From Tridacna crocea (lineage: Eukaryota > Mollusca > Bivalvia > Cardiida > Cardiidae): 64,000 bases of DNA. Positions 22,201-37,200 of this stretch are shown one piece after another (the first letter of the stretch is position 1; each line of letters opens with the position of its first letter). The position numbers and the translations under genes were made by a program. The notes beneath the pieces are model-generated. The model searched no databases. It was not told the origin of the DNA and was given only the letters and a program-made list of their open reading frames with translations. The stretch lies in contig OX031058.1 in assembly GCA_943736015.1 (NCBI GenBank), positions 3,239,001 through 3,303,000 on the forward strand, in the 5' to 3' direction.

Positions 22201-25200
22201 TTCACGAGTGGCGCAGCCACTCGTGAAAATATTACCGATGGTGTCCACTCGATGAAATAAATTTCGATCTTTCACCGAAAAAAAAAACAACAAATATTCT
22301 ATTTATTTTATGCTTTTAACCCTTCCTGGGAGGAGCTTTATCAAAATTCAGCACAGTTCTTTTCCCTTATTCCCTGTGGCGTACCCCTCCCGCATAGCAA
22401 CGTTACCTCAAGCGCGAGAAATGTAAGGTATATGACGTCATATTTCCCATCTGGTTGTTAGGCACGCGCAATTTACCTAGGCAACAAGAACGTGAAAATC
22501 TGTATTTTCACTGGTGGTACCAGTGTAAGATCGAAAAATATTTTCACTGCTATTTCTCGATATCCTACCGGAAAGCATGAAATAAATAATAATATGTGAA
22601 ATTAGTCGCAGGTGACGGCGGTTGATGCAGATGACAACAGAAATGGAACAATGCTTCGAGTTTTCTTGAAAAAAAAAGTTTGATTTTTGGATTGTAAAAT
22701 AAGCTTTGACAGTGCTCCTGAAAATAAAATTGAAATTATTTAATTTTCGTTTTGAGAAATTTTGACTCACCTCGAACCAGCTGAAAAGGGTAAAAATCCA
22801 TACAACTCAGTATTCGTTTGTGTCGAGAACCTTTCTGGGTCAAAAACCTGTGAGGGACAAAAAAAATACAAAGAAAAACATCACATTCATATCAAATCTG
22901 TCGAATTTATAACCATTTCCAAACAACAAAAAAATGGACTCATCGAAATCGATAATTAATGTTGAACACAAGTCATGTATTCATGAATAGCTACAATTGA
23001 TTTTAAGTTTCTCATAAGATTGAGAAAAGTAGTTTGAGAAGAAAGAAAATGCTTGTTACAAGCAATTCCCTTTTTTCCAGCGATGTTTTCAAAGCCTAAT
23101 TAATGTCACTCTCACGTGATGGTCACCTGGGACTGGGAAAGCTACTTTTTAAGGTGATTACTGCTTTCAGACTCATATACGGAGTGCAACACGCGAAAAG
23201 GTGCATTCGGACATTTGCGTAAAGTGTCGTCCCGGATTAGCCTGCGCAGTCCGCGCAGGCTAATCCGAGACGGCACTTTACGACTACATTAGATTTTGTG
23301 CTAGAGTAGACTTGCGTAAAACAGAAAATCACATAAAATCGTAAAGTGTCGTTTCGGATTAGCCTGTGGACTGCACACGCTGATCAGAGACGACACTTTA
23401 CGCAAATGTCCGAATGACCCTTTTCGCGTGTTGCACTCCAATTATAGTGCTCTACAAGATCGATACCAAAATCATTTTTACGATGATGAATTTTAAGAGG
23501 ATGTGATGAATCTTTCCCCAGTGCCAGAAGATCTATGTTTGTACTTCTGTAATCATCCACGATTTAAATGTTTGTTTTACGCCATATGTCACTAAAATGA
23601 TCTAAAAAATGTCTCTGCAAATAAGCTACAGAAAATGCATTACGTAAATGAAGGAAAGAGATCCACTGGTTAACTGATAAAGATAAACAACGAAGTGTGT
23701 TTGAAGAAACACAGTGCTCCCGGATGGTTACATCTTGCTGATAAGCATCAGGGTAACTTGACAACAAGTGGGCTATGACAGCACCGACTTGCTCACCTTA
23801 GACTGCGTACCTTAATATAACGTAAAGCACAGTAAATGTTCCTCTGATATAACCTTGTGATCTGGTTTTATACAAGGCCAACCCTTTTTCAGAACTTTTT
23901 ATGACATCATCCGGACATACATACTTATCAAGTTAAAGAGTGAAAATGTGCTTTCAACAGATTGTTCCCAAGTACATCGATATTGGATATTTCTACAAAA
24001 GTCATTCTGCTCAACTTTCACGAGCATTGGACTAAAATTGCTTTTTTGTCTTTAACGAAATCCCCGTGACCTACTTTTAGCCTGACGCACACAAGTTTGT
24101 TAGAAATCATCAAGAAAGACACCCTAATAACATTTCAAGAGCAAATGGTTCAAAATGTGGCCTATGGAATGTACACGAGATTTTCCAAATATTCGTTTTT
24201 AAAAGTGACCTACCTTTTCACTTGACCTGACATATTTTCAATTTTAAATGCTTTCATATGTTAAATCAGAATATTTTGAACAGTTGTTGCATGTATACGT
24301 GTCTCTTACCTCAGGGTTTTTCCATCCTTTAACACTTTGATGTAGAACATGTAGGTTAATATCAATGCGGGGACCTGGTGGAATCTCCACTCCGTCTATT
24401 GTGATAGGTGAACTGTGTTTTCTTGCAATTATTGGTACTGTAGTGTACATCCTCATTACCTCTTTGATAAATAGAGGTAGGTATTCAAAGCGCGAAATAT
24501 CTTCCCTAAAACCAAATAGAGGTATGTATTGAAATCCTCATAACGTCTTTGATGAGCAAGAAGTATTCGAAGAGCAAATGTCCTCCCTCCAGGCAAACAA
24601 AGGTGTCAGTTAAAATTCTTACAACATTGATGAATGAAGTTAAGTATTCGAAAATTAATTGCTCTCTTTGCAAACAAACAAGAGAGTCGTGTTAAACTAC
24701 CCATAATGGCTGTCTGCCTACCCAAAAGGTGACACCATAAAACCGAAATTTCGCTGAATACACGTTGGAATAGTAAAACTTTGCCGTATGACAAATTTAT
24801 TGTAAGGTCAAGTGACAGGGGACTTGAAAACTTGTTCACAGATGTAATGCGTTGCTATGCCGGAGGGGTACGCCACGGGAAATAACGCCATCTCGGCAAG
24901 GTCGGACATGATTCGCCAAAGCCATGAACAAGTTTCCAAGTTCTCAAAAAAGGTACACAACGGTAATAATGCCTTTTGATCAAAATCAGGCAGGGTGATC
25001 GAGAAATCAAACTGATGTCGTTATACTTCGCCATTTGTTATATAGTTCGATTGTTGTTTTGTTGTTGTTGTTGTTGTTGTTTGTTTTTCACAAGACTCTC
25101 TTGATGAGTTTTTCCCGTCACTTTGTTTACGTATTCGAATTTGCAGTGTATACTTAGTTACACAATGTTCTGTTTGTATGTTTTTGTTTTTTTAAATGCG

Positions 25201-28200
25201 TGTAGAATTCTTCCCAGGTTCCATGTACTTGTCTGCATTCTTGCTGCACATATGGTACACTTCTTTCTTCTCTATAATCAGTCGATTAAATAGTTTTTTA
25301 AAAAATCCGATCAGTCGATTGTAGAGGTCTCAATTAAAAAAATAAAAAGACTATCCGTGTTTCAGACCCTTCAGAGTTTAAAACTTAACACATCGTCGGT
25401 TTACTTCGAAAACCTCGTAACTACAACTTGTTACAAGCTGTAGTTACGAGGATTTGGAGGTAAACCGACGATTTACTGTCTACAAGATACACATTTCACG
25501 CATGATATGTACATGATATGTATAGAAATATATATTCAGAATGGGAATCCGAGATTTGAGTAACAGCACATCTAATTATAGGGGTGCGGCTGTTTTATTT
25601 TCAAAAATAAATGCAAAAGTTCACGAATCAATAATTGACGATGAAAATGACAACTTTGTTATTCCCGTACTAAAGGTTGATGATTACCGGTATACTCTGG
25701 CATCTATTTATGTTCCAAATACTGACGAGCCCTATTTCTATGATAAAATATTTGAAAAGCTTTCTGGTCGGTATCTGTGAAATGGACGTTTAGTACTATA
25801 GTATAGTAATGTTGACAAACTGTTCCATACTTACAGTTCCACTGTAGTCCGATCTTCTAGAACGTTACAAACGTCTTCATAAACCTTTTGTTGTAATTCT
25901 GGGTATTTGCCGAGAGCGTAAATAGTCCAACCAATCGCTGAGGCGGTTGTGTCATGTCCTTTTAATAGAAAGTAGCACGAGATTAGGCCTACCAAGAAAT
26001 ATCTTGATAACAGGCAGACGGTTAAAAAGGAATTGAAATATTGAAAACCTTTGTTTCTCGCAATGGAGAGAGAGAAATAATGAAAGGTACCTTGCAAGCA
26101 ATTGTAGCCTCTTTTTTCTAATCATTGTTTTTTCATGTCGCTGAAATTGAAATTTTCAAAAAGATAAAGATGCATATTCATAACATTACAAGTTAATCCC
26201 AATCATTATTGAAAAGGACCACAAGACGACCTGGGTCTGTATATTCACTATCCATTCTTAAGAACATTCTTAGTCTTATTCTTTATAATTTTGTCAGTGC
26301 GACAGAAACAGAACTTCTGATTGGCTAAACCATTTGGTTTAGCCAATCAGAAGTTCTGTTACTTTCACAGTCAGAAGATCTTGAAGATAACCATTCTTAA
26401 GAACATTCTTTGCCTTGTTCTTCAAGATTTTTCTAACTGTGAAAGTAACAGAACTTCTGATAGGCTAAACCAAATGGTTTAGCCAATCAGAAGTTCTGTT
26501 ACTTTCACAATGACAAAATTCTGAAGAATAAGACTAAGAGTGCTCTAAAGAATGGTTGCTGAATACAAACCCTGGTAACACATAAGGTCACCAGGCTATA
26601 TCGGATAAAAACATTAATTATAAGTTATATTATATAGGCGTATGCAAGCATTTCAGAGTCATCATGACCCTCTTGTAAACATAAGGAAGTAACAATCGAT
26701 AAAGGACTGGCTGTCGTCTAAAACACAAAGAGGACTCGCCTTCAAATGTAAAGGTATCGACCTCGTCCTGTATCTCCTGGTCAGTTAAACCTTTGCCTTC
26801 TTCATCCTTAGCGGTCAGTAAAATGTCGAGAAAATCTAGATGTCGTCGTTCAACAGTAGGTGTCACATCGTTTCCCTGAAATTAAGCAATTACTGTGTAC
26901 ATGCTATCTTTAAGTAACCTGATATATAACTAGATTGGTTGTATTGGGATTTAACGCCACTTTAACAGCTAAGGTCAAATCATGGCGGTCGGTGATGCAC
27001 ATTTGTTTCCTGGTTTTCTCACACCAGTACTAACACAAATTTCTTTCCAAACCCACCGACTACTTTTGATATGACTAGAAGAGATAAACATTTAATTAAA
27101 TCAATATAGGGTTTTTAAGGAAAAGGAAAGTGAAAATTGTTGCTTGTTACAAACAATTAACAATTGCCCTGTTTCTAATCTAATTTAAAAGAAAGACAAA
27201 AAAGGTTAGGCAGGGCATTAAAATTCATAGAGGTTAAGTTAAGGATCCAGACTAAATTAGAAACAACACCTGAATTATCCTATTGTGTAAAATGATTGAT
27301 TAATTGTATGGTGTTTAACGCCGTTTTCAACATTATTTCAGTAATATCGCTATACAGCAAATCTGCTAAAAAGTACTAGTAAAAATGGGGGTTCATTTTA
27401 CTTAAAGAGCTTCATTTCACTTATTTAACGGGTTAAAAATTAAATTTAAATGAAAGCTTACTTTACTAGCAAGTTTTTCTTTTCTACTCTGTATTATGTT
27501 TCCGGTGAAATTATGGACGTAGTCGATAAGCTTTTGATACTCTCTGCCCATGGCACTTAACTTGAACATCCAGTCTAAAAGATATCGTGGCTGCCTGGAG
27601 ATGAAAACAAGAAGTGTTACTGAGAAGTGACTGGTTTCCCAAAAAAAAGACTTCGCCAAAAAGTCCTGAAAATGAACATTGACTGTGGACACAACTTTTA
27701 CAAATACTTCTGATCTTTTAATAACCTTGGCCTACTGACATGATTCTGCACATCATAAATGGTCTGTTTATGTCATAAGATGGGTGCTTCTCCACAGTTA
27801 TGCTGAAATTCATTTAGAATAGAAAAAGTGATAGGCCAGACACGAACATAAACCCAGAAATTGTCAATTTTTGAACACGTTTGACCTTACCATGACCTTG
27901 ACCTTTGCCCCTTGCTTGATACACCATTTGCCATTGGTTAGCCTACTCCCCTAAGTTTTACGGAAAATCATATATATTCAAGAAAAAGTTCTAAGTCGGA
28001 CACGAACGTTACCCCCAAAAACAAATTAGTTTGTGCGGGTTGTACCGAATGCCAGTGTTCACAGCTTTTTTGTAAAGTTTTTCTGAGGCCTCAGTACCAC
28101 AAACGTTCTGTCTGATTTTGGATCTGCATTGTACGATATAGTGAGATGTCTTCGTATAGGATTTGGGTGTTCACTGTAGGCTGGAAATCCAAAGTTTGAT

Positions 28201-31200
28201 TTATGCAACAGCTTGAGAGTTAAGACTGCTACAAAACTGTCGATAAACAGTTAATAAAACTAGTGGTTCTCATCCTTTTACTCACCTGCCACCGAACAAT
28301 CTCAGTTTTAAAAGGTCTCAGCAAAACGTTTTCTTTTTTTTTTTCAAAACATTCTGGGGAAATGAGAAAATGTCAACATTTTTTCTCTATCTCTGTTATT
28401 TTTTCCCCATGCTGTTTTATACCCTTTCAAAGACAAAGTATATCATGATGACATCATTTAAGTCTCAACTTATGTGTCATCTGAGCATATATTTGACTTT
28501 AGTAAGTTCAAAATTTCGTCGTTTGATAAATGGTTAACAATTTCTCTTGCTCTTGTGGTTGGTCTACTTGTTGCAATACTACACTTGCTATATGTATTTT
28601 TTTTCAAGGAATCTTGCTATAGTCCGAAAGCGTATACAAACAGACTCGTATCTAGATTTCCTGGGTTCAATCGCCAACCGTTCTCTAAGACCGTTCTGAG
28701 TCTTATTGCTCGGAATTTCTAATTCCGAAATTAATGCAACTACTGATTGGCTTAATCAATCATACGTTGTGCTAAATTCAAATTTAGAAAACCTTGGAGA
28801 AGCAGACAAAGAAGACTCGTAAGAATGGTTGGTGAACACAAGCCCTGGGCATAGTAAAAAGCTGCCTTTCAGTGGCCAAAACGAAAACTTGTTAGTAAAA
28901 TTGTACGTACACCAGTCGAATCCACAACATTTCCGAGAGTCTCCGAACTGCTTTAATGTACGGCACATCCCTGTAATAAACAATCATTAGATATTCGTAC
29001 TGACAAATATAAAGACTGACGCGTTCTTACCCTACTAAAGGCTAAGCATCGATCAAAATCATTAAAGATATCTTTGACGTGTTTTTTGTTCTATTTCATT
29101 ATCTTATTTAAACCGTCGCCGCCGGTGTAATGCAGAGAAATGACCCACCCCTACAAAATGACCCATGGGTCATTTCACCACGTAGAGGAATGACCCGGGT
29201 CATTATTCTACGTAGAGAAATGACCCTCTGGGGTCATTTCTCTACGTAGAATAATGACCCGAGTCATTACTCTACGTAGTAAAATGACTTCTGGGGTCAT
29301 TTCTCTACATAGAATAATGATCCGGATCATTTTGTAGGGGGAGGATCATTTCTCTGCATTAGACCGGTCTAATGACATCGACATTTTTTCTAGAATCCGA
29401 AGGTACTTTACATTCCACATGAATAGACTTTTTTTATCAGTAGATCAGCATCAGTTTCTGCGCAGTCTGATCTTTGATCGTCTTTGATCTCTGATCTAGA
29501 CCGTCCGCAAAACTATTTAGTTCACCATTGTCAGAGAGAGAGTTGAAACTACAGTCAGTTTTTGGACATGTGTAAACAAGAAAAGAATGTAACCCCAATT
29601 TAACGACAACTGTATGATGGCCCAAATATCGCTGTATTAGTATACACCTGATGCATATGTGACCTATCAGGCTATCACGCAAAAAGGGACCATTTGGGAA
29701 TTCGGTACATCAAATCAATTTCGTAAACAGATCAACGATAGTGCAGGTAGAGCAATTTAAGTTGATAATTCAAAAATGATTGTATAACAAGGTACAATGA
29801 CCATTTTTCATACAGAAAATGTCATCAAAGCGAAAAAATGTCAACCCTGGTCACACTGCGCAATTCGCACAGTGTGACCAGGTTTGACATTTTTCGCAGT
29901 TCCCAGAAGGTCCCTTTTTGTGTGATAGGTCACATAATTATAAGCAATTTATCCGAGCTTATACATTCTTCACACTTTCAAGTATGACTATTTTTATCAA
30001 AGCTGTAAAAGAAGGCAGCCAGTGGCTTGGAAGCCAAGTTGTGCCACTGAACTGGTTCACTCTTTACCAAATAAGCCCTGGTTTTAACGACCCCAGGAAA
30101 GAATCTTTTTGAAAACATTGATGGAAAAGGAGAAAATGCTGGTAACCAGCATTTTCTCCTTTTCAAACAGTGTTTTCTACTCTATCAAAGACAAATTACG
30201 CCATTTGAGCCACATTTGATTTGTCCTCTGCAAATGCTTTCAATTCGGACCAGTCTAAAATTTTGTCGTTTGGTAGAGTTGAAGAAACATTTCATTGTTT
30301 CGACGATGGTAATGTGGGAAAGCAGTTAGTGCCTCGGAAAAAATATTGTGCAGAGTGCCGGTATAAGAAACTCTAGGAAAGCATGGACAGGGGCACTAGC
30401 CGCCGCGATATAACTGAAATAATTTTAAAAACGGCGTTAACACCATACAATCAATCAATCAAACCATCAATCAATCAAGCAATCAATGAAAAAACTTTAG
30501 GAACGCATTCGACTATTTGATGTTTTTAACATCGTTGGACTCACTGTTAATGTTGTATTTTATCCGCCCCTTCGTAGGAAAGGGAACATCTTAGCATAAC
30601 GTCCAGTGCCAGTTTACATGTATACTGTAAAATGTCAATACTTTTTCACAATCAATCAATGACGAAACTTTATGAACGCATTAGACTATTTGATGTTAAA
30701 ACATCGTTCGACTCACTGTTCATGCTGTATTTTATCCGCCCCTTCGTAAGAAAGGGAACATCTTAGCATTACGTCCAGTGCCAGCTTACACGTATACTGT
30801 AAAATGTCAATACTTTTTCCACCCTCTGTCGCCTGATCCAATTTGTTCTGTGATATTACAGAAAAGAATCAATTTCGACATGCCAAGCTAATATCGTAAG
30901 CCATGCTCTCGCAAAAGGGGGCTTAATGCATCTCCGTGCATGATGCATGGTACCAAGCAATACTATAATGTTATTAATCAAGTGATTTCGTATTGGTCCA
31001 GTTACTGGGTCCGAGGTCAGCCGTATTGGCCCGAGGCTGAAGGCCGAGGGCCAACACGGCTGACCGAGGACCTGTAACTGGGCCAATACGAAATCACTTG
31101 ATCAATGACTTTTTTATTAATTAATCTTTTAACAAACAATCCCTGCTTTTTACGACCCTGGAAAAGAAGCCTTCTGAAAACACACAGCACAACAAAGCCC

Positions 31201-34200
31201 TGGGCCCGTATTCACCCACCATTCTTGAGAATATCCTTAGTCTTATTCTCCAAGATTTTCTATATTTGTAAGTAACACAGCTTCTGATTGGCTAAACAGA
31301 ATGGTTTAGCCAATTAGAAGTTGTGTTACTTACAAATATAGAAATTCCCGTTGAGAAGGATAAAATTACAAATTGTTGCCGTCGCAGTTGGAGCTCCAGA
31401 AAGTCCACAAAACTGCTGATTTTGTTTGTCCAAATCGTCTATATTTTATCTGTTCTTATGACAATAGTTTTAAACACAAGGAGTCTACGTAAAAAGAAAT
31501 ACTAGTATACTAAAATTTCGTCAACCAACAAACAACTTAAATGTTGTAAGCTGAAATCATGTACACAAACCGGCTGCTAAAATCTTTACAACAGTTTAAT
31601 TCTTTTCTTCCTAACCAATGTTTTAAAAATATTTCAACAACAGCCACAATAGATGGCTTTGTAAAAGGTGAATATCGTAAAAATAACTAAGTCTTACCAG
31701 AAAGATATTTGATGCAGTATTCATGGACAGTACATAACCTTTCAAGATGTCAAAATGGAAGGCGGGTGTCAAAAGTTTTCTGTTACGTTCCCATTTCTTT
31801 CCGTCGCTCAGAAGAAGTCCATCACCTACAAGTATTTTATTATCAGTGTTTTATTTAGCTTTGCAAAGGAAAGGTACAAGGGTCCGTATTCACCAACCAT
31901 TCTTAAGAACATTCTTTGTCTAAATCTGCAAGATTGTCTGACTGTGAAAGTAACAGGACTTCTGATTGGCTAAACCAATTGGTTTAGCCAATCAGAAGTC
32001 CTGTTACTTTCACATTGAAAATTCTGGTGTTTAAGTCTTCTGATAACATCGTTTAGTCGTTTTACGACGGTCAATGACCGTCTCTATGCGTTCAAGTAGT
32101 TTCTTTTTTTTTTCCAGAAACTCACACAACAAGCTTTTAAAACCACTGGTTGCTTTCCAAATTAGACTTCTGTCAATAAAAATGGTGTTGATAAATTATC
32201 TTCATTTATAAATAATCCTTTTATTGAAACTGGACGAAAAATTAAGATTGTTACAGCTGAAAGCAGATGTTCACTTTGCACTTTAAAGGACACTGGTCAT
32301 CATTTTTACTTTTCCATAGAAATTTAGTGTGTTCACATATACTGAATAACATTTTCTGCTGAACACAAAAATTAGAAAACAAGATAATGATATGATCACG
32401 AATTTATTTTATTGTTAAATGCTTGTTTTCATTGTAACATTATACCCTCAAACTCTAAAAGTTGTTTGCGTGAAAATGATAACGACATTATTCTACAACT
32501 ATGGTTACGCAGTTTATATAAAATCAGAGCTAACTATTCGTAAATCTCTAATTATCATTCAGAAATTTGATTTTAATTTTCAGTTTTGTAGAGAGGGTTA
32601 TTGTTTCGCTACTTTGTATTCACAAAAAGGCCGAAAAGAATAAGAGTTCTGCATTTTTTTTCCTTTATAAGAATACGTTTCTGTGTACTTTACATCAAAA
32701 GAAGTGGGCTGGGAGGAGATTATCGTTTTTTCTGCCTCGCTAGTCTTACTTTCACTAGTTGGACATGCAGACTAAACCCTTGAAAAACTGTCTATATTAG
32801 ATTTTCCTAGCAAAATGTCCTTTTAACTCTTTACCACACGAGAAAAATTTAGACTGGTCCAAACTGAAAGCATTTGCAGACGACAAAAATAAAGGTGACT
32901 GAAAAATTGAAATTTGTTCTGGGAAGGGTAGAAAACACTGTGGGAAAAGGAGAAAATGCTGGTTACCAGCATTTTCTCCTTTTCCCACAGTGCTTTCAAA
33001 AGGCTTCTTTCTCATGGGCGTCAAAAGTAGGGATTGTGTGGTATTGGGTTAAGGGAAAAATGTTTACACTGTTTATGAATTCGCGACATACGGTGCAACT
33101 ATCAGAGTACTGCTTAACTATTTCTTTCGTGAAGAGTCTATCGTATTTTACATTACATAGTATGTCCTCTCAATGTTCCAATTTTAAGTTGAAAGAAATG
33201 GGGACGCTAGTACAAACATCATTATTATACTGCAGTGAAATTTCTCATGATCTGATTCGATAGTATGCCCCGAACATATATATTATGTACACTGGCAAAA
33301 TCAACGTAAAAGCAGTTTCCCTTTCGGGAGCCCCGTATACATGACTAAGGTATCGACACAACATCCAAAATGGCGGCATCGATCAAGATTTACAACAAAA
33401 TTATGCAGCACGTATTACCAAGGTTTCAGTTCCCAATGAAATCAATTTTCAATGAAATGAGGTTCTCAGAAGGGAAATTCTTCTTCGGCAATGAAGTCTA
33501 CTCAATTTTTTTAAACCAAAAACCAGGTAAAAATTTGTTTATCAAACGCTGAAATGGTAAGACTTTGCAGTAAAATAAATTCGTCGTACGGTCATGTAGC
33601 AGGGGACTTATAAACTTGTTAACGGCTGAAGTGAACCATATCGCCACCTCGCCTTCGGCTCGAGGCGACATGATTCACCACAGCTGTGAACAAGTTTCTA
33701 AGTCCCCTGCCACTTGACCATACAACTAATAATGTAATGACGGTAACTGTTTTAACCTAGACTTACTATGAAGTTTGTTAAACCTGCGTTGCAGTCTATG
33801 AATGGATGGATGGGCGTATTGATGAATAGATTGGTGGATGGATAGACAGGCGAAATGAATGGACCTATATTTAAAAGTTCCAGGTTGTAATACCAGAATA
33901 AACTTGTCCTGTAGTCTGAAGTTTCAAACTCCAGAAAGAGAAAAGTATTTTACCTATCCAAGGGAATATATGCCTATAACCATCAATTTGTCCTTTCGCC
34001 TTGCTGTTTTCCTGTTTCATTACTTGTTTCACCGTTTCTGGGTGTGTAGTCCCCACAACCGGAAATGGCCCGATCCAAATACAATACATGCGTATTCCCT
34101 CCTTATTCACCCATTGTTTTATAGTATCGATATAGGTAACCGAATCGTGCATCTGAAAGAAACAAGAAAGCTGTTAATTGAACCCCAGAAAATGATTCTG

Positions 34201-37200
34201 GCTTACCCATTTTGTCAAAACAGTAGGGGAGACCAGGGCCCGTATTTATCAACCATTCTTAAGAATGTTCTTGGTCTTATTCTATAAGTCTTATTCTTCA
34301 AGTTTTCCTGACTGTGAAAGTAACAGAATTTCTGATTGGCTAAACCATTTGGTTTAGCCAATCAGAAGTTCTATTACTTTCACATCGACAAAATTTTGAA
34401 GAATAAGACTAAGAATGTTCTTGAGAATGGTTGGTGAATATGGACACAGGTATGAATGAGCCACTATTCGATCTTTCTGGGCTCGCTCCTTACCAATGTT
34501 TATTAAACAGATCGCTCACTCACAAATATCTACTACAATCTTTCTGGCATTTTCTGAACTTTCAAGATGTTTGAACTAACGTTCGTCTGCAGAGAAATAC
34601 GCAGTCCATACCATGTGGTCAAGCGGTTCATTCATCCCCGTCAACGGGGTTGAAACGTTGTCTGCGCATGTCACTTTCTTCGAAGATTCGACCTGTCTTG
34701 TATGACGCATCACTAGCCCCGAAAGCAGACAGACTGTAATATTACGCTCTATAAAGTAGCAATGTAGAAAACAGCTTTTATCAATATGTTTGAGGAGAAA
34801 TGATACATGCTTCAGCTTCAGATTTCTCTAAACTGTTGATCATAGCTGAGTGAATTGCACGAGGTAGCGTTTTATTGAGTAAACGTTTATTTTAGTTTGA
34901 AATTCAAAGTAACGGTTGTCGCGTAGGAAAGTGGTTCGGTTCTGTGCCCAGGATGCCCGGATTAGATAGATGAGTATTTATAGAATGCCATCTAGCAGGA
35001 GATAACGGGTTGAACGAACCACTACCTGGCGTTGAACGAGTAGGAATATAAGCTAATTGAGTCATTCTTTTTTACAAGCACAGTTTTAATACCACAGGCT
35101 TTTTTTCTGTTACAGCAAATATACGTCAACTAGAAACAATGCTAACAATTCATTTTGATACAATTTTTACTTAAAACGTCATTCTTTTAAACAATACCGA
35201 TAAAATTTATCAGTAGGCTGCGTCATAAACAGAACTATTTTCATATAGATACCAATGAATCTTTAACCCTTTACCACACAATAGTGATTTTGAACGACCC
35301 TGGGGAAGAGGTCTTTTGAAAACTTTGTGAGAAAAGGAGAAAATGCTGGTAACCAGCATTTTCTCCTTTTCCCACAAAGTTTTCTTCTGTATCAAAGAAA
35401 AAAATGTGTCAATTGAGCCACAATGTAAGTCATGATTGCCTGTAAATGCTTTTCATTCAGATAGGTCTAAAATTCTGCTGTGAGGTAAAGGGTTAACTTT
35501 GTGGAATTTCCTGACTTTGATCCATATGAATAATAGAATCCGCCATAAACAAAGTTTTATTAATACATCTACATCATCTGATACATACTAGTTTTTAAAC
35601 AATGGAAAAAAATGCTACTGGTAAACGCTGTCGAAAAAGGGGAAATTTACACCTACATACGATTTTACCTTTCCCCACAAAGCACTCTCTTCCGAATCAG
35701 TATCTAAACTCCTATTTAAACCAATTTTGATCTGTTGTCTGCAGGTCCTCTTAACATAGGACAGTGTCAGAATAGAGAAAACTTTAAATCGTGTTCCATT
35801 TTGAAATTTAAAAAGAAAAACAATAAAAATCATCAATAACCATGAATCATAAAATTACAAAAAAGAATGTATTTGATTGCGTTCCCCTTAAAAAAGCTAT
35901 GTAGCCTCTTAAGGTATTGTTATATTTCGCGCCAGAAATCAACAAAGCATTGCGGGAATATCAAGTGACTGGCACGTGACTAATGATGCCTAAATTCTAT
36001 AACATAAAAAAACATGTATTATTTTCCATCCTGCATCTTTCGGACGCTGTGTTTGAAGTTTTATCTGTGTATTTCCGGTATGTGAATGATCGAGTTGCAT
36101 AAAAATAGAACGTATTTCCCGTCGGTGTCCACTTGGGCCATGGTAAATCTCTAATTTCTCTTGTTGTCGGATGGTTTTCGACTACTGGGGTTTAATGAAT
36201 GAAAATAAAAAGGTTTTGGGGGTATAAGGATGATTTCTTTTTGGTATTTTTGTAAAGTTTTCGTCCTAAAATCTGAAGGGCCATCTTTAATCGCAATTAT
36301 ATTTTCAAAGTAGTCTCAGTTTGCTGCAGGTATTGTGCTCATCCTGCGCGTTAACTTTTAGGCCGCTAAGCTCTATTCGCTGACCTTTTGCGGACAGTAT
36401 AGATCAAGATCAGACTGCACAGCACGTGTAGTCTGATCTTGGACCTACGCTGCCCGGTAAGGAAATATTTTTCTTTCAAAAAGTAGCCTTGAAATAGCAA
36501 AATTTGTTTTTTTACAATTAGCTTGAAAGTTGTATGCTAGTTATTTAACTCTTCACCAAACGACAAATTTTTAGACTGGTCTAAATTGAAAGCACTTGCA
36601 GACGACAAAATAAATACGACTAAAAATTGAAATTTGTTTCTTGCAGGGTAGAAAACATTGTGGAAAAAGGAGAAAATGCTGGTTACCAATGTTTTCAAAA
36701 GGCTTTTTATCTCGGGGTCGTTAAAAACCAGGGATTGTTTGGGAAAGTTTAAAAGGGTGGGAGTTAACCCTTGTCCTATTACATATCTAAAATGAAATTT
36801 TTGATTTGATAGTAAAAACCCAAATATTGCTGTCTCAAAATTGTGTTTTGGGGAATCATACCTCCTTCTATCGTACAGTGTAGATCCAAGATCAGACTGC
36901 ACGTTCTGTGCAGTCTGATCTTGATCTACACATGTCCGCAAAAGGTCAGTGTGTCGCGCTTAGGAGCCTAAGGATTCAGAGTAAGTGTGCTAATCTTGCC
37001 CGATAAGAGCTACCTTTCAGATCCGTGACCTGAAAAGCGACGGATTATCCTCTAGATTAACGTATTAACATTAATATGCACATATGCGTTCGTCCTACTT
37101 TCATAACCTCTTTCCGTACTCTTTTTTTTAAACCCTTTACTCCATAGATACTTGATCATTTCTACGCATTGTTTGTAGAAGACTTTTGAAAACATTGTGG

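Noticed and set aside
29020-29085. Candidate P450 exon reading [15 protein letters not shown] before a GTAAGA donor
   Set aside because: Phase does not join exon 5, and the acceptor is poor. The 30717-30847 exon fills the gap exactly.
31340-31440. Candidate P450 exon reading [15 protein letters not shown]
   Set aside because: Lacks the conserved LDxxxRC block and a correct phase; superseded by 30717-30847.
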